DNA of 64,000 nt from Streptomyces chryseus (GCF_014650755.1 NZ_BMVO01000016.1:84018-148017); one strand, 5' to 3'; positions 24,764-33,178 are shown, counted from the first letter of the stretch. The notes: a model not told the origin generated them from the sequence alone. Numbers and translations: made by a program.

Positions 24764-26506
24764 TCAGCCGTTCTTGATGCGGTTCGTGAGCTCCGTGACC
24801 TGGTTGTAGATGGAGCGCCGCTCCGCCATCAGAGCGCGGATCTTGCGGTCGGCGTGCATCACCGTCGTGTGGTCGCGGCCACCGAACTGCGCGCCGATCT
24901 TCGGCAGCGAGAGATCCGTGAGCTCACGGCACAGGTACATCGCGATCTGCCGCGCCGTGACGAGCACACGGCTGCGGGACGACCCGCAGAGGTCCTCCAC
25001 CGTCAGCCCGAAGTAGTCCGCGGTGGCCGCCATGATGGCGCCCGCCGTGATCTCGGGCGACGCGTCCTCGCCACCGGGGATCAGGTCCTTGAGCACGATC
25101 TCGGTGAGCCCGAGATCCACCGGCTGCCGGTTGAGCGACGCGAACGCCGTCACCCGGATCAGCGCGCCCTCCAGCTCGCGGATGTTGCGCGAGATCCGGG
25201 ACGCGATGAACTCCAGTACCTCCGGCGGGGCGTTGAGCTGCTCCTGCACCGCCTTCTTGCGGAGGATCGCGATGCGCGTCTCCAGCTCCGGCGGCTGCAC
25301 GTCGGTGGTCAGACCCCACTCGAACCGATTGCGCAGCCGGTCCTCCAGGGTCACCAGCTGCTTGGGCGGCCGGTCCGAGGACAGCACGATCTGCTTGTTC
25401 GCGTTGTGGAGCGTATTGAAGGTGTGGAAGAACTCCTCCTGCGTCGACTCCTTGCTCGCCAGGAACTGGATGTCGTCGACGAGCAGGATGTCGACGTCGC
25501 GGTACCGCTTGCGGAACGCGTCGCCCTTGCCGTCGCGGATGGAGTTGATGAACTCGTTGGTGAACTCCTCGGAGCTCACATAGCGCACGCGGGTGCCCGG
25601 GTAGAGGCTCCGCGCGTAGTGCCCGATCGCGTGCAGCAGGTGCGTCTTGCCGAGCCCGGACTCCCCGTAGATGAACAGCGGGTTGTACGCCTTCGCCGGC
25701 GCTTCGGCCACCGCGACGGCGGCCGCGTGCGCGAAGCGGTTCGACGAGCCGATGACGAAGGTGTCGAAGAGGTACTTCGGGTTGAGGCGGGCGTGCGGCT
25801 CGCCGGGGCCCGGAGTGGAGGCCTGCGCCGCGAGGGGGCCGGGGGCGCCGCCGCCCGACTGCATCGAGGAGCCGGGGCCGCCGCGGTGCGGGGCCGGATG
25901 GTCCTGGTGGTCGCGGCGCTCGGGGCGGTCGTGACGCGGCTGGTCGTAGCGCGGCTGCTCGTACTGCTGGCGCCCGGGCGGCTGCTGCCGGTAGTCGTGC
26001 TCGGGAGGGCGTGTGGCGTACGGGTCGCGCTCCTGGAATCCGCCGAGCCGCGGCTGCTGCCAGCCGTGGTCGTCCGGCGGGCGGGGCCAGGAGCCCTGCT
26101 CCTGGCGGGGCTGGCGGTAGTCGGGGTACGCCGGCCGGGCGGTCGGCAGGTCGTCCGCCTGCGGCCGGTGCCCGTAGGAGTCGTACGACTCGTGCGACTC
26201 GTGCGGGGGCTGCTGCTGGGGGGCGGGCTCCGCGGCGGAGTCGTCGACGGTGATCGCGATCCGGATCGGGCGGCCGCACTCGCGGCTCAGCGTCTCGCTG
26301 ATCAGCGGCGCCAGCCGGCCTTCGAGGACGCGCTTGCCCCATTCGTTGGGCACGGCGAGCAGCGCGGTGTCGGCGACCAGGGCGAGCGGCTGGCAGCGCT
26401 CGATCCACTGTTTGTCCTTGGGCTCGATGCCCTGCTGGCCCTCTCCGAGGAGATGCTCCAGCACTCGTGGCCACACTGCGGCAAGATCGGCAGGTACGTC
26501 AGCCAC
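24764..26506 (-). CDS. dnaA: chromosomal replication initiator DnaA
   Basis: A 580-residue initiator. GTG at 26506 gives ADVPADLAAVWPRVLEHLL, the Streptomyces DnaA start. Domain I (about 1-90) mediates self-assembly; domain II is very long (about 95-245), disordered and rich in Pro, Gln, Arg and Asp, as in other streptomycetes; domain III is the AAA+ core with Walker A GESGLGKTHLLHA (near 280), Walker B LLVDDIQFLAS (near 340) and sensor SSDRPPKQL; domain IV has the box-binding helix-turn-helix LSLPKIGAQFGGRDHTTVMHA. A perfect DnaA box at 26638 lies upstream, consistent with autoregulation. Confidence 0.99.
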   Translation of the reverse strand: MADVPADLAAVWPRVLEHLLGEGQQGIEPKDKQWIERCQPLALVADTALLAVPNEWGKRVLEGRLAPLISETLSRECGRPIRIAITVDDSAAEPAPQQQPPHESHESYDSYGHRPQADDLPTARPAYPDYRQPRQEQGSWPRPPDDHGWQQPRLGGFQERDPYATRPPEHDYRQQPPGRQQYEQPRYDQPRHDRPERRDHQDHPAPHRGGPGSSMQSGGGAPGPLAAQASTPGPGEPHARLNPKYLFDTFVIGSSNRFAHAAAVAVAEAPAKAYNPLFIYGESGLGKTHLLHAIGHYARSLYPGTRVRYVSSEEFTNEFINSIRDGKGDAFRKRYRDVDILLVDDIQFLASKESTQEEFFHTFNTLHNANKQIVLSSDRPPKQLVTLEDRLRNRFEWGLTTDVQPPELETRIAILRKKAVQEQLNAPPEVLEFIASRISRNIRELEGALIRVTAFASLNRQPVDLGLTEIVLKDLIPGGEDASPEITAGAIMAATADYFGLTVEDLCGSSRSRVLVTARQIAMYLCRELTDLSLPKIGAQFGGRDHTTVMHADRKIRALMAERRSIYNQVTELTNRIKNG

Positions 26507-26872
26507 AGGGCACGCTCTCTCACAGGTCCCACGAAGGTGTGGTTCTCGGGACGGGATGGGAAGGACAGGCAAGGACACAACGGATAAGAATCCAAGTTCA
26601 TGCACGGTAGTCGGGGGTCGTCGCGTGCATCAAGTTGTTGTCCACAGCCTGTGCACAGTCGACCCTGGTGACGGGTCGGTTTGACCGGATGGCGTAGCCG
26701 CGCGTACCGTGACCAGGTCGAGTTGTCGATGGCTGCTGCCGCCTGCCTCCGATGGGCAAAGATCACGGTCTGTGATCGTGAAGCGGTGCACACGGGCGTT
26801 GCGAGCTTCCTCGTGGGCGCACGGTGACAGCCAGGCGATGCCCCGCCACCACACCACTTCTGGAGCCCCCGA
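26507..26872. promoter_or_regulatory. divergent dnaA/rpmH regulatory region with a perfect DnaA box
   Basis: This 366-bp non-coding stretch separates dnaA (minus) from rpmH (plus). It has TTGTCCACA at 26638-26646 followed by CTGTGCACAG at 26649-26658, 132 bp from the dnaA start. Autorepression of dnaA through such a box is known in Streptomyces; exact promoters were not resolved from sequence. Confidence 0.7.
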
Positions 26873-27010
26873 GTGAGCAAGCGCACCTTCCAGCCGAACA
26901 ACCGTCGTCGTGCCAAGACCCACGGTTTCCGTCTTCGCATGCGGACGCGTGCCGGTCGCGCCATCCTGGCGACTCGCCGGGCCAAGGGCCGCACGCGCCT
27001 TTCCGCCTGA
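26873..27010 (+). CDS. rpmH: 50S ribosomal protein L34
   Basis: A 45-residue, strongly basic protein starting with GTG at 26873: SKRTFQPNNRRRAKTHGF, then RLRMRTRAGRAILATRRAKGR, ending TRLSA. Length and sequence are diagnostic of L34, a large-subunit protein bound to 23S rRNA. It is the first gene of the conserved rpmH-rnpA-yidD-yidC-jag-rsmG cluster, 18 bp before rnpA, and divergent from dnaA. Confidence 0.99.
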   Translation: MSKRTFQPNNRRRAKTHGFRLRMRTRAGRAILATRRAKGRTRLSA

Positions 27011-27028
27011 TCACCTACAGGTCATGAC

Positions 27029-27403
27029 GTGCTGCCTACCGAGAATCGGCTGAGGCGGCGCGAGGACTTCGCGACCGCGGTACGCCGAGGACGCCGGGCC
27101 GGGCGCCCGCTCCTCGTCGTCCACCTGCGAACTAGCGGTGCAACGGACCCGCACGCGCCTGGGGAGAGCGTTCCCCGGCCGCGTGCGGGTTTCGTCGTCA
27201 GCAAAGCCGTTGGCAATGCTGTCGTACGGAACCTGGTGAAGCGCAGGCTTCGCCACCTGGTCCGGGACCGTCTGTCGGAGCTGCCCCCCGGTAGCCTGGT
27301 TGTGGTACGGGCATTGCCCGGATCAGGCGATGCCGATCATGCACAGCTGGCCCGAGACCTGGATGCCGCGCTTGAGCGGTTGCTGGGAGGGGGCGCGCGA
27401 TGA
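27029..27403 (+). CDS. rnpA: ribonuclease P protein component
   Basis: A 124-residue basic protein starting with GTG at 27029. It has the RnpA signature NRLRRREDFATAVRRGRR, then FVVSKAVGNAVVRNLVKRRLRHLVR (the RNR motif that contacts the P RNA). It helps the RNase P RNA process pre-tRNA 5' ends. An insertion of about 12 polar residues (TSGATDPHAPGESVPRP) occurs before the central strand, common in Streptomyces. The stop overlaps the yidD start. Confidence 0.98.
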   Translation: MLPTENRLRRREDFATAVRRGRRAGRPLLVVHLRTSGATDPHAPGESVPRPRAGFVVSKAVGNAVVRNLVKRRLRHLVRDRLSELPPGSLVVVRALPGSGDADHAQLARDLDAALERLLGGGAR

Positions 27404-27741
27404 AGTACCCGCTGCTGGCTCTGATCAAGCTGTACCAGTGGACGATCAGTCCGTTGCTCGGGCCTGTCTGCCGGTACTACCCGTCGTGTTCCCACTACGG
27501 GTTCACGGCCATCGACCGGCACGGTGCGGTCAAGGGCACGGCCCTGACCGCCTGGCGCATTCTGCGGTGCAATCCGTGGTCGCCGGGTGGTGTGGACCAT
27601 GTTCCGCCGCGCGCACGTCCGCGTTGGCACGAAGTGCTGCGCAATGCGTGGAGCGGTGACCGCGGCAGCAAGGGCGGGCAACACTCCGCCGCTGAGATCA
27701 ACCCGGCCGCAGAGACCTCGCCCAATGCTCAAGGAGCCTGA
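27400..27741 (+). CDS. yidD: membrane protein insertion efficiency factor YidD
   Basis: A 113-residue protein whose ATG at 27400 overlaps the rnpA stop. The conserved core (1-75) has an amphipathic N-terminal helix LLALIKLYQWTISPLLG, then CRYYPSCSHYGFTAI with three invariant-type cysteines together with RCNPWSPGGVDHVP. YidD assists YidC-dependent insertion of membrane proteins. The 40-residue hydrophilic tail is longer than in E. coli. yidC starts four bases after it. Confidence 0.97.
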   Translation: MKYPLLALIKLYQWTISPLLGPVCRYYPSCSHYGFTAIDRHGAVKGTALTAWRILRCNPWSPGGVDHVPPRARPRWHEVLRNAWSGDRGSKGGQHSAAEINPAAETSPNAQGA

Positions 27742-27744
27742 TTA

Positions 27745-28980
27745 GTGGACACGATTGCCAGTCTGTTCAGCTTTATCACCACCCCAGTTTCCTGGGTCAT
27801 CGTCCAGTTCCACACGATGTACGGGGCGATCTTCGGGCCTGACACGGGCTGGGCCTGGGGTCTGTCCATCGTGTCCCTGGTGGTGCTGATCCGTATCTGT
27901 CTGATCCCGCTGTTCGTCAAGCAGATCAAGTCGACGCGTGGCATGCAGGCGCTCCAGCCTGAGATGAAGAAGATCCAGGAGCGCTACAAGAACGACAAGC
28001 AGCGTCAGTCCGAAGAGATGATGAAGCTGTACAAGGAGACGGGTACCAACCCGTTGTCCTCGTGCCTTCCCATCCTGGCGCAGTCGCCGTTCTTCTTCGC
28101 CCTGTACCACGTGCTGAGCAAGATCTCCTCGGGTGACGAGATCGGCGTGCTCAATCAGAACCTGGTCGACAGCGCCCGTGAGGCCCACATCTTCGGCGCC
28201 CCGATCGCGGCGAAGTTCATGGACAGCGAGGAGAAGGTCGCCGCTCTCCAGGCTTCGCTGACCGATGTGCGCATCGTCACCGCGGTCATGATCGTCCTGA
28301 TGTCGGCGTCGCAGTTCTACACGCAGCGCCAGCTGATGACGAAGAACGTCGACCTGTCGGTCAAGACGCCGTTCATGCAGCAGCAGAAGATGCTGATGTA
28401 CATCTTCCCGGTCATGTTCGCCGTCATGGGCATCAACTTCCCCGTCGGTGTCCTCGTCTACTGGCTGACCACCAACGTGTGGACCATGGGCCAGCAGATG
28501 TACGTGATCCACGGGAACCCCACTCCGGGCAGCAAGGCGCAGGCGCAGCTGCTGGAGCGGATGCAGAAGTCGATCGTGAGGCACGGCAAGGTCCGCAGCC
28601 GGCGTGAGCGCAACGTGATCAAGCAGATCGCGGCCAAGGGCCGTGAGCGCAACGAGGCCGAGCGCAGGTTCGTCAAGGGCCTGGGGATGGCGCGGCTGAC
28701 GGTTCAGGCCGACGGCACGGTGGCCAAGGGTGAGCCCGAGGTCGAGGCCGAGAGCGGCACGACGGCGGACTCCGGCCCGAAGCGGCAGCAGCCCAAGCGG
28801 CTGACCAAGGCGCAGCGCCAGGCCGCCGCCGCAGAGTCCGCGGCGAAGACCTCGTTGCAGAAGGAAGAGCCGGAGGACAAGCCGAAGACGGCCGGTAAGC
28901 CTTCTTCCGGTTCCGCACGCCAAGCCAAGTCCGGGCAGCGCAAGGGCCAGCAGCGGCCCAAGCACCCGTCCAAGAAGTAA
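27745..28980 (+). CDS. yidC: membrane protein insertase YidC (Oxa1 family)
   Basis: A 411-residue insertase starting with GTG at 27745. It has the Oxa1/YidC helices: SWVIVQFHTMYGAIFG, WAWGLSIVSLVVLIRICLIPLFVKQ with the hydrophilic-groove arginine, the cytoplasmic coiled loop QPEMKKIQERYKNDKQRQSEEM, LPILAQSPFFFALYHVL, and the paired C-terminal helices near 28340-28500. The tail of about 150 residues is basic, Lys/Arg/Gln-rich, probably ribosome-binding. No large periplasmic P1 domain, as expected in Gram-positive bacteria. It lies 15 bp before jag. Confidence 0.98.
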   Translation: MDTIASLFSFITTPVSWVIVQFHTMYGAIFGPDTGWAWGLSIVSLVVLIRICLIPLFVKQIKSTRGMQALQPEMKKIQERYKNDKQRQSEEMMKLYKETGTNPLSSCLPILAQSPFFFALYHVLSKISSGDEIGVLNQNLVDSAREAHIFGAPIAAKFMDSEEKVAALQASLTDVRIVTAVMIVLMSASQFYTQRQLMTKNVDLSVKTPFMQQQKMLMYIFPVMFAVMGINFPVGVLVYWLTTNVWTMGQQMYVIHGNPTPGSKAQAQLLERMQKSIVRHGKVRSRRERNVIKQIAAKGRERNEAERRFVKGLGMARLTVQADGTVAKGEPEVEAESGTTADSGPKRQQPKRLTKAQRQAAAAESAAKTSLQKEEPEDKPKTAGKPSSGSARQAKSGQRKGQQRPKHPSKK

Positions 28981-28995
28981 TAAGGAGTCCATCCC

Positions 28996-29508
28996 GTGAC
29001 GGAAGGCACCACCTCCGTGGCCGCTGAGGGTAGCGACACCCTGACCCGCCTCGAGCAGGAAGGGGAGATCGCGGCCGACTACCTCGAGGGTCTGCTCGAC
29101 ATCACCGACCTCGACGGGGACATCGACATGGACGTCGAGGCCGACCGGGCCGCGGTGTCGATCATCAGTGACACGGGCAGCCGTGATCTGCAGAAGCTCG
29201 TGGGCCGCGACGGTGAGGTGCTGGAGGCTCTGCAAGAGCTGACGCGTCTGGCTGTGCACCGTGAGACCGGGGACCGCAGCCGGCTGATGCTGGACATCGC
29301 GGGTTTCCGGGCCAGGCGGCGCGAGGAGCTCGCTGAGCTCGGTGCCAAGGCGGCCGGCGAGGTGAGGAGCACCGGTGCGCCGGTGCAGCTCGACCCGATG
29401 ACGCCGTTCGAGCGCAAGGTCGTGCACGACGCGATCGCGGCCGCTGGTCTGCGCAGCGAGTCCGAGGGCGAAGAGCCGGAGCGCTTCGTCGTCGTTCTCC
29501 CGGCCTGA
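28996..29508 (+). CDS. jag: RNA-binding protein Jag/KhpB
   Basis: A 170-residue protein starting with GTG at 28996. It has an acidic N-terminal region (LEQEGEIAADYLEGLLDITDLDGDID), a KH domain (ISDTGSRDLQKLVGRDGEVLEALQELTRLAV, with G-R-D-G in the loop) and a C-terminal R3H domain (ERKVVHDAIAAAGLRSESEG with FVVVLPA). The Jag-N domain of Bacillus is absent. KhpB-type proteins bind many RNAs and influence cell division and envelope growth in Gram-positive bacteria. It is in the yidC operon and is followed by a terminator. Confidence 0.95.
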   Translation: MTEGTTSVAAEGSDTLTRLEQEGEIAADYLEGLLDITDLDGDIDMDVEADRAAVSIISDTGSRDLQKLVGRDGEVLEALQELTRLAVHRETGDRSRLMLDIAGFRARRREELAELGAKAAGEVRSTGAPVQLDPMTPFERKVVHDAIAAAGLRSESEGEEPERFVVVLPA

Positions 29509-29524
29509 CCGGCCCCGTCGTCTG

Positions 29525-29559
29525 TCGGCCCCGTCTGTTCGCAGGCGGGGCCGATCTTT
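29525..29559 (+). terminator. terminator after jag
   Basis: Arms TCGGCCCCG (29525-29533) and CGGGGCCGA (29546-29554) followed by TCTTTG. It separates jag from rsmG, which therefore probably has its own promoter or relies on read-through. Confidence 0.7.
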
Positions 29560-29615
29560 GTCAGCCTGTTAGTCACCCATCAGTTCGGATAGCGCGGTAC
29601 GGAAGGACGGTCCCC

Positions 29616-30332
29616 GTGACGGAGGAAGCAGAGCTTCCCCAGGCGCCTGAAGAGGCACGGACGGTATTCGGCGAGTTCTTTCCAGCGGCCGTCCGGTACG
29701 CGGAACTGCTCGCGGACGCCGGCGTCGAGCGAGGGCTGATCGGTCCTCGTGAGGTGCCGCGGCTGTGGGAACGGCACTTGCTGAACTGCGCGGTGCTCTC
29801 CGAGGTGGTCCCGGAAGGTGTCACGGTCTGCGATGTGGGTTCGGGGGCCGGGCTCCCGGGCATCCCGTTGGCGCTGGTGCGCCCGGACCTGAAGATCACG
29901 CTGCTGGAGCCGCTGTTGCGGCGTACGAACTTCCTTCAGGAGGTCGTCGAGCTGCTGGGTCTTGAGCACGTGACGGTGGTGCGTGGCCGAGCGGAGGAAG
30001 TGCTCGGGAAGCTGCCGCCGGTTCATGTGGTGACGGCGCGGGCGGTCGCCCCGCTGGACCGGCTGGCCGGCTGGGGGGTTCCCCTGCTGCGTCCCTACGG
30101 GGAGATGCTCGCCCTCAAGGGCGACACCGCCGAGGAGGAGATCAAGAGCACGCGTTCCGCGCTGAGCAAGCTCGGTGTGGTGAAGACGGAAGTGCTTCAG
30201 GTGGGCGAGGGTGTGGTGAACCCGCTGTCCACGGTGGTGCGTGTGGAGGTCGGGGAGAGCCCGGGCGGCGTACGGTTCGCTGCCAAGCGGGCCAAGGCCG
30301 CGCGGCCGTCGCGGACACGTCGGCGGCGTTGA
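29616..30332 (+). CDS. rsmG: 16S rRNA (guanine-N7)-methyltransferase RsmG (GidB)
   Basis: A 238-residue SAM-dependent methyltransferase starting with GTG at 29616. It has RLWERHLLNCAVL, the SAM-binding loop VCDVGSGAGLPGIPLA, TLLEPLLRRTNFLQEVV and VVTARAVAPLDRLAGW. RsmG methylates G527 of 16S rRNA; loss gives low-level streptomycin resistance and raises antibiotic output in Streptomyces. The C-terminus is basic (AKRAKAARPSRTRRRR). It precedes the parAB region by about 250 bp. Confidence 0.98.
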   Translation: MTEEAELPQAPEEARTVFGEFFPAAVRYAELLADAGVERGLIGPREVPRLWERHLLNCAVLSEVVPEGVTVCDVGSGAGLPGIPLALVRPDLKITLLEPLLRRTNFLQEVVELLGLEHVTVVRGRAEEVLGKLPPVHVVTARAVAPLDRLAGWGVPLLRPYGEMLALKGDTAEEEIKSTRSALSKLGVVKTEVLQVGEGVVNPLSTVVRVEVGESPGGVRFAAKRAKAARPSRTRRRR

Positions 30333-30425
30333 TCTGCCCTGTTTACCAGCGATGCTCCATACAAGCTGCCATACGTACGCATTGCGGAGTGTCGTGAGGG
30401 TGTAGGTGCACGACCGGTGCATCGT

Positions 30426-30439
30426 GTTTCACGTGAAAC
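30426..30439. promoter_or_regulatory. parS: parS site
   Basis: Perfect GTTTCACGTGAAAC palindrome in the rsmG-parA intergenic leader, the ParB loading sequence. It lies 160 bp before the chosen parA start. Confidence 0.95.
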
Positions 30440-30522
30440 GTCGCTCTCTGCTGCATGGAATCATCAGCCGCGGTCGTGCGGCTGCCGCACCGCGCGACCG
30501 CAGGTCCGTAAGGGGCGTGGAG

Positions 30523-30531
30523 TTGTCCACA
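30523..30531 (+). promoter_or_regulatory. perfect DnaA box in the parAB leader
   Basis: TTGTCCACA matches the strong consensus at all nine bases, followed at 30541-30549 by the weaker TCCTCCACA. It lies 55 bp upstream of the chosen parA start. Confidence 0.7.
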
Positions 30532-30585
30532 GAGGTGGATTCCTCCACAGAAGAACGGGCCTCGCTGGTTCATGACCCCGAAAGC

Positions 30586-31659
30586 ATGGCAGGCTCTGTG
30601 CATTGCGAGCCTGAAGTCGAGGAGAGTGAATCCTTGCGGTCCGACGCCAACATCGCGGGACCGATGACCGACCCGGTCCCCGGTCCCCGATCCGAATCGG
30701 TGGGGGAGGATGTTTCACGTGAAACACCGCCCCCGATGGACGACACACCCATCGGTCGTGCTGCCCAGCTGGCGGTAGAAGCTCTGGGCCGCGCAGGCGA
30801 GGGCCTGCCCCGGCCTGAGCAGACACGCGTCATGGTGGTGGCCAACCAGAAGGGCGGCGTCGGGAAGACCACGACGACGGTCAACCTGGCTGCTTCGCTC
30901 GCACTGCACGGCGCGCGCGTGCTGGTGGTCGACCTCGACCCGCAGGGCAACGCTTCCACGGCGCTGGGGATCGACCACCACGCCGAGGTCCCCTCGATCT
31001 ACGACGTCCTGGTGGACAGCCGGCCGCTCTCCGAAGTGGTCCAGCCGGTGCCGGACGTCGAAGGGCTCTTCTGTGCCCCGGCCACCATCGATCTGGCCGG
31101 TGCGGAGATCGAGCTGGTGTCGCTGGTCGCCCGGGAGAGCCGCCTGCAGCGGGCTATCCAGGCGTACGAGCAGCCGCTGGACTACATCCTCATCGACTGC
31201 CCGCCTTCGCTGGGCCTGCTGACCGTCAACGCCATGGTCGCCGGCGTGGAGGTGCTGATCCCCATCCAGTGCGAGTACTACGCGCTCGAAGGACTGGGTC
31301 AGCTCCTGCGGAACGTCGATCTGGTGCGGGGACACCTCAACCCTGACCTGCATGTGTCGACGATCCTGCTGACGATGTACGACGGCAGGACCCGGCTCGC
31401 CTCTCAGGTGGCCGACGAAGTGCGCACCCACTTCGGCAAGGAGGTGCTCAGGACGAGCATCCCGCGGTCCGTTCGAATCTCGGAAGCGCCGAGCTACGGG
31501 CAGACCGTGCTCACTTACGACCCGGGATCCAGTGGATCGCTTTCGTACCTGGAAGCGGCCCGTGAGATCGCGCTGCGGGGTGTCGGGGTGCACTACGACC
31601 CGCAGCATGCCCACGTGGGCAGCCAGAACAGCCAGCAGATGTCGGAGGGGATCCAGTGA
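30586..31659 (+). CDS. parA: chromosome partitioning ATPase ParA
   Basis: A 357-residue ParA from ATG at 30586, the length I recall for S. coelicolor ParA. The frame is open to GTG 30406, but that stretch crosses a parS site and a DnaA box and is more likely leader; ATG at 30664 is another candidate. After an acidic 80-residue N-terminus comes the deviant Walker A KGGVGKTTTTVN, Walker A' VVDLDPQGNAST and Walker B YILIDCPPSLG. ParA polymerises on DNA and moves ParB-parS complexes, essential for segregation into spores. A parS site at 30712 lies in its coding sequence. parB overlaps its stop (GTGA). Confidence 0.96.
   Translation: MAGSVHCEPEVEESESLRSDANIAGPMTDPVPGPRSESVGEDVSRETPPPMDDTPIGRAAQLAVEALGRAGEGLPRPEQTRVMVVANQKGGVGKTTTTVNLAASLALHGARVLVVDLDPQGNASTALGIDHHAEVPSIYDVLVDSRPLSEVVQPVPDVEGLFCAPATIDLAGAEIELVSLVARESRLQRAIQAYEQPLDYILIDCPPSLGLLTVNAMVAGVEVLIPIQCEYYALEGLGQLLRNVDLVRGHLNPDLHVSTILLTMYDGRTRLASQVADEVRTHFGKEVLRTSIPRSVRISEAPSYGQTVLTYDPGSSGSLSYLEAAREIALRGVGVHYDPQHAHVGSQNSQQMSEGIQ
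30712..30725. promoter_or_regulatory. parS: parS site inside parA
   Basis: Perfect GTTTCACGTGAAAC within codons for Val-Ser-Arg-Glu-Thr near the ParA N-terminus. Confidence 0.95.
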
Positions 31660-32759
31660 GTGAGCGACGTAGAGGGCTGGGGCGTGGGCTCGGTGCGCTG
31701 ATCCCCGCCGCTGCGCAGGAGAAGCCGAGCCCGCCCGTGGGGTCGGCCTCGACGTCTCCCGGTGCCGTGCCGGTGCTGACGGCCGAGCGTGGAGTAGCGG
31801 CCGCGAAGGTGACCTCGTTGCCTCCGAGCGCCGTTTCACGTGAAACGGAAGCTCCCGCGCCTGCCGGTCAGCCGGGGTCGGCCGGGCCCGGTGAGGTGGC
31901 CGGGGTTCACTTCGCCGAGCTGCCGCTGGACTCCATCAAGCCCAATTCGCGCCAGCCGCGTGAAGTGTTCGACGAGGACGCGCTCGCGGAGCTGGTCACC
32001 TCCATCAAGGAGGTCGGGCTCCTTCAGCCGGTCGTCGTCCGCCAGCTGGGCCCTGAGCGCTATGAGCTCATCATGGGCGAGCGCCGGTGGCGTGCCTGCC
32101 GGGAAGCCGGCCTGGAGCGGATCCCGGCGATCGTGCGGGCCACGGAGGACGAGAAGCTTCTCCTGGACGCGCTGCTGGAGAACCTCCACCGGGCGCAGCT
32201 GAACCCGCTCGAAGAGGCCGCGGCGTACGACCAGCTGCTGAAGGACTTCAACTGCACGCACGACCAGTTGGCGGACCGGATCGGGCGCTCGCGCCCGCAG
32301 GTCTCCAACACGCTGCGTCTGCTGAGGCTGTCGCCTTCGGTACAGCGCAGGGTCGCGGCGGGTGTGCTGTCCGCCGGGCACGCGAGGGCGCTGCTCGGGG
32401 TGGAGGACTCGGAGGAGCAGGACAGCCTGGCGCATCGCATTGTGGCCGAGGGGCTGTCGGTGCGTGCGGTCGAGGAGATCGTGACGCTGATGGGTTCGCG
32501 TCCGCAGAGCACTCCCAGGGCCAAGGGCCCGCGTGCGGGCGCCCGGGTGTCGCCCGCGCTGTCGAGTCTGGCGTCCAGGCTCTCCGACCGGTTCGAGACC
32601 CGGGTGAAGGTCGACCTGGGGCAGAAGAAGGGCAAGATCGTCGTCGAGTTCGCTTCGATGGATGATCTGGAGCGGATCCTCGGGACGCTCGCCCCCGGCG
32701 AGGGGCGTGTTCTGGAGAAGGGGCTCACGGAGGAGGACGCCGAGGACGGCGAGAGCTGA
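31656..32759 (+). CDS. parB: chromosome partitioning protein ParB
   Basis: A 367-residue parS-binding CTPase. GTG at 31656 overlaps the parA stop. The N-terminal SERRRGLGRGLGALIP is the conserved ParA-contacting segment. The CTP-binding domain has QPREVFDEDALAELVTSI, GERRWRACREAG (box II) and ENLHRAQLNPLEEA; the helix-turn-helix is near 205-230 (DQLADRIGRSRPQVSNTLRLLRL); the C-terminal dimerisation domain is near 300-360. It clamps and spreads from parS. A parS site at 31833 lies in its own gene. A terminator follows. Confidence 0.98.
   Translation: MSERRRGLGRGLGALIPAAAQEKPSPPVGSASTSPGAVPVLTAERGVAAAKVTSLPPSAVSRETEAPAPAGQPGSAGPGEVAGVHFAELPLDSIKPNSRQPREVFDEDALAELVTSIKEVGLLQPVVVRQLGPERYELIMGERRWRACREAGLERIPAIVRATEDEKLLLDALLENLHRAQLNPLEEAAAYDQLLKDFNCTHDQLADRIGRSRPQVSNTLRLLRLSPSVQRRVAAGVLSAGHARALLGVEDSEEQDSLAHRIVAEGLSVRAVEEIVTLMGSRPQSTPRAKGPRAGARVSPALSSLASRLSDRFETRVKVDLGQKKGKIVVEFASMDDLERILGTLAPGEGRVLEKGLTEEDAEDGES
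31833..31846. promoter_or_regulatory. parS: parS site inside parB
   Basis: Perfect GTTTCACGTGAAAC, again encoding Val-Ser-Arg-Glu-Thr, in the flexible segment between the ParB N-terminus and its CTPase domain. Confidence 0.95.
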
Positions 32760-32779
32760 CCTCCGGCAGGTGTTGTTGC

Positions 32780-32822
32780 AGGGCGGGTCGTGTCCGGAAC
32801 AGTCTGGAACACGACCCGCCCT
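32780..32822 (+). terminator. parAB terminator
   Basis: Perfect 14-bp repeat AGGGCGGGTCGTGT (32780-32793) / ACACGACCCGCCCT (32809-32822), followed by TTGCTCTCTCT, 20 bp after the parB stop. Confidence 0.85.
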
Positions 32823-32920
32823 TTGCTCTCTCTCGGTATCGGTCCGATGGCGGGGTGGATACGATGCGTTCTGGTATGGCGCATCCACCTTGGTTCACTT
32901 TGAGAGGGAGGGCGGGGGCC

Positions 32921-33178
32921 ATGCGATCGGTGAGTCGCAGCCAACTGGTCACAGCGGGGCTCGGCGTCGGAGCGCTCGGCGGGTTCGTCGGCAGTCTGCT
33001 CCGGGAACGGGGCGCGCTGGCGGCCGCCCGTGACGCGGCAGGGGAAGGAAGCGAGGAACATCCTTCATGGGACGTCGGCTCGTACCGCTCACGCTGGACA
33101 ATCTTCCGGACCTCCCCAAGCGCTGCCGGTCCTGTGTCTTCTGGGAGCTTGATCCGGTCAGTGGAGAAGCAGCGGTAA
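32921..33178 (+). CDS. possible small membrane protein overlapping the acetyltransferase gene
   Basis: An 85-codon frame from ATG at 32921 with a GAGAGGGAGGG stretch upstream. It begins RSVSRSQLVTAGLGVGALGG and has one weak hydrophobic segment (about 9-28). Third-position G/C is high until about 33050, then falls where the frame enters the acetyltransferase gene (112-bp overlap in another frame). The C-terminal half is therefore probably not under coding selection in this frame. Either a short real gene with a ragged end, or merely the leader of the acetyltransferase mRNA. Confidence 0.3.
   Translation: MRSVSRSQLVTAGLGVGALGGFVGSLLRERGALAAARDAAGEGSEEHPSWDVGSYRSRWTIFRTSPSAAGPVSSGSLIRSVEKQR

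Noticed and set aside
30406..30585. Extended ParA start at GTG 30406
   Set aside because: The extra 60 codons cross a parS site and a DnaA box and lack ParA-like sequence; ATG at 30586 gives the expected 357 residues.
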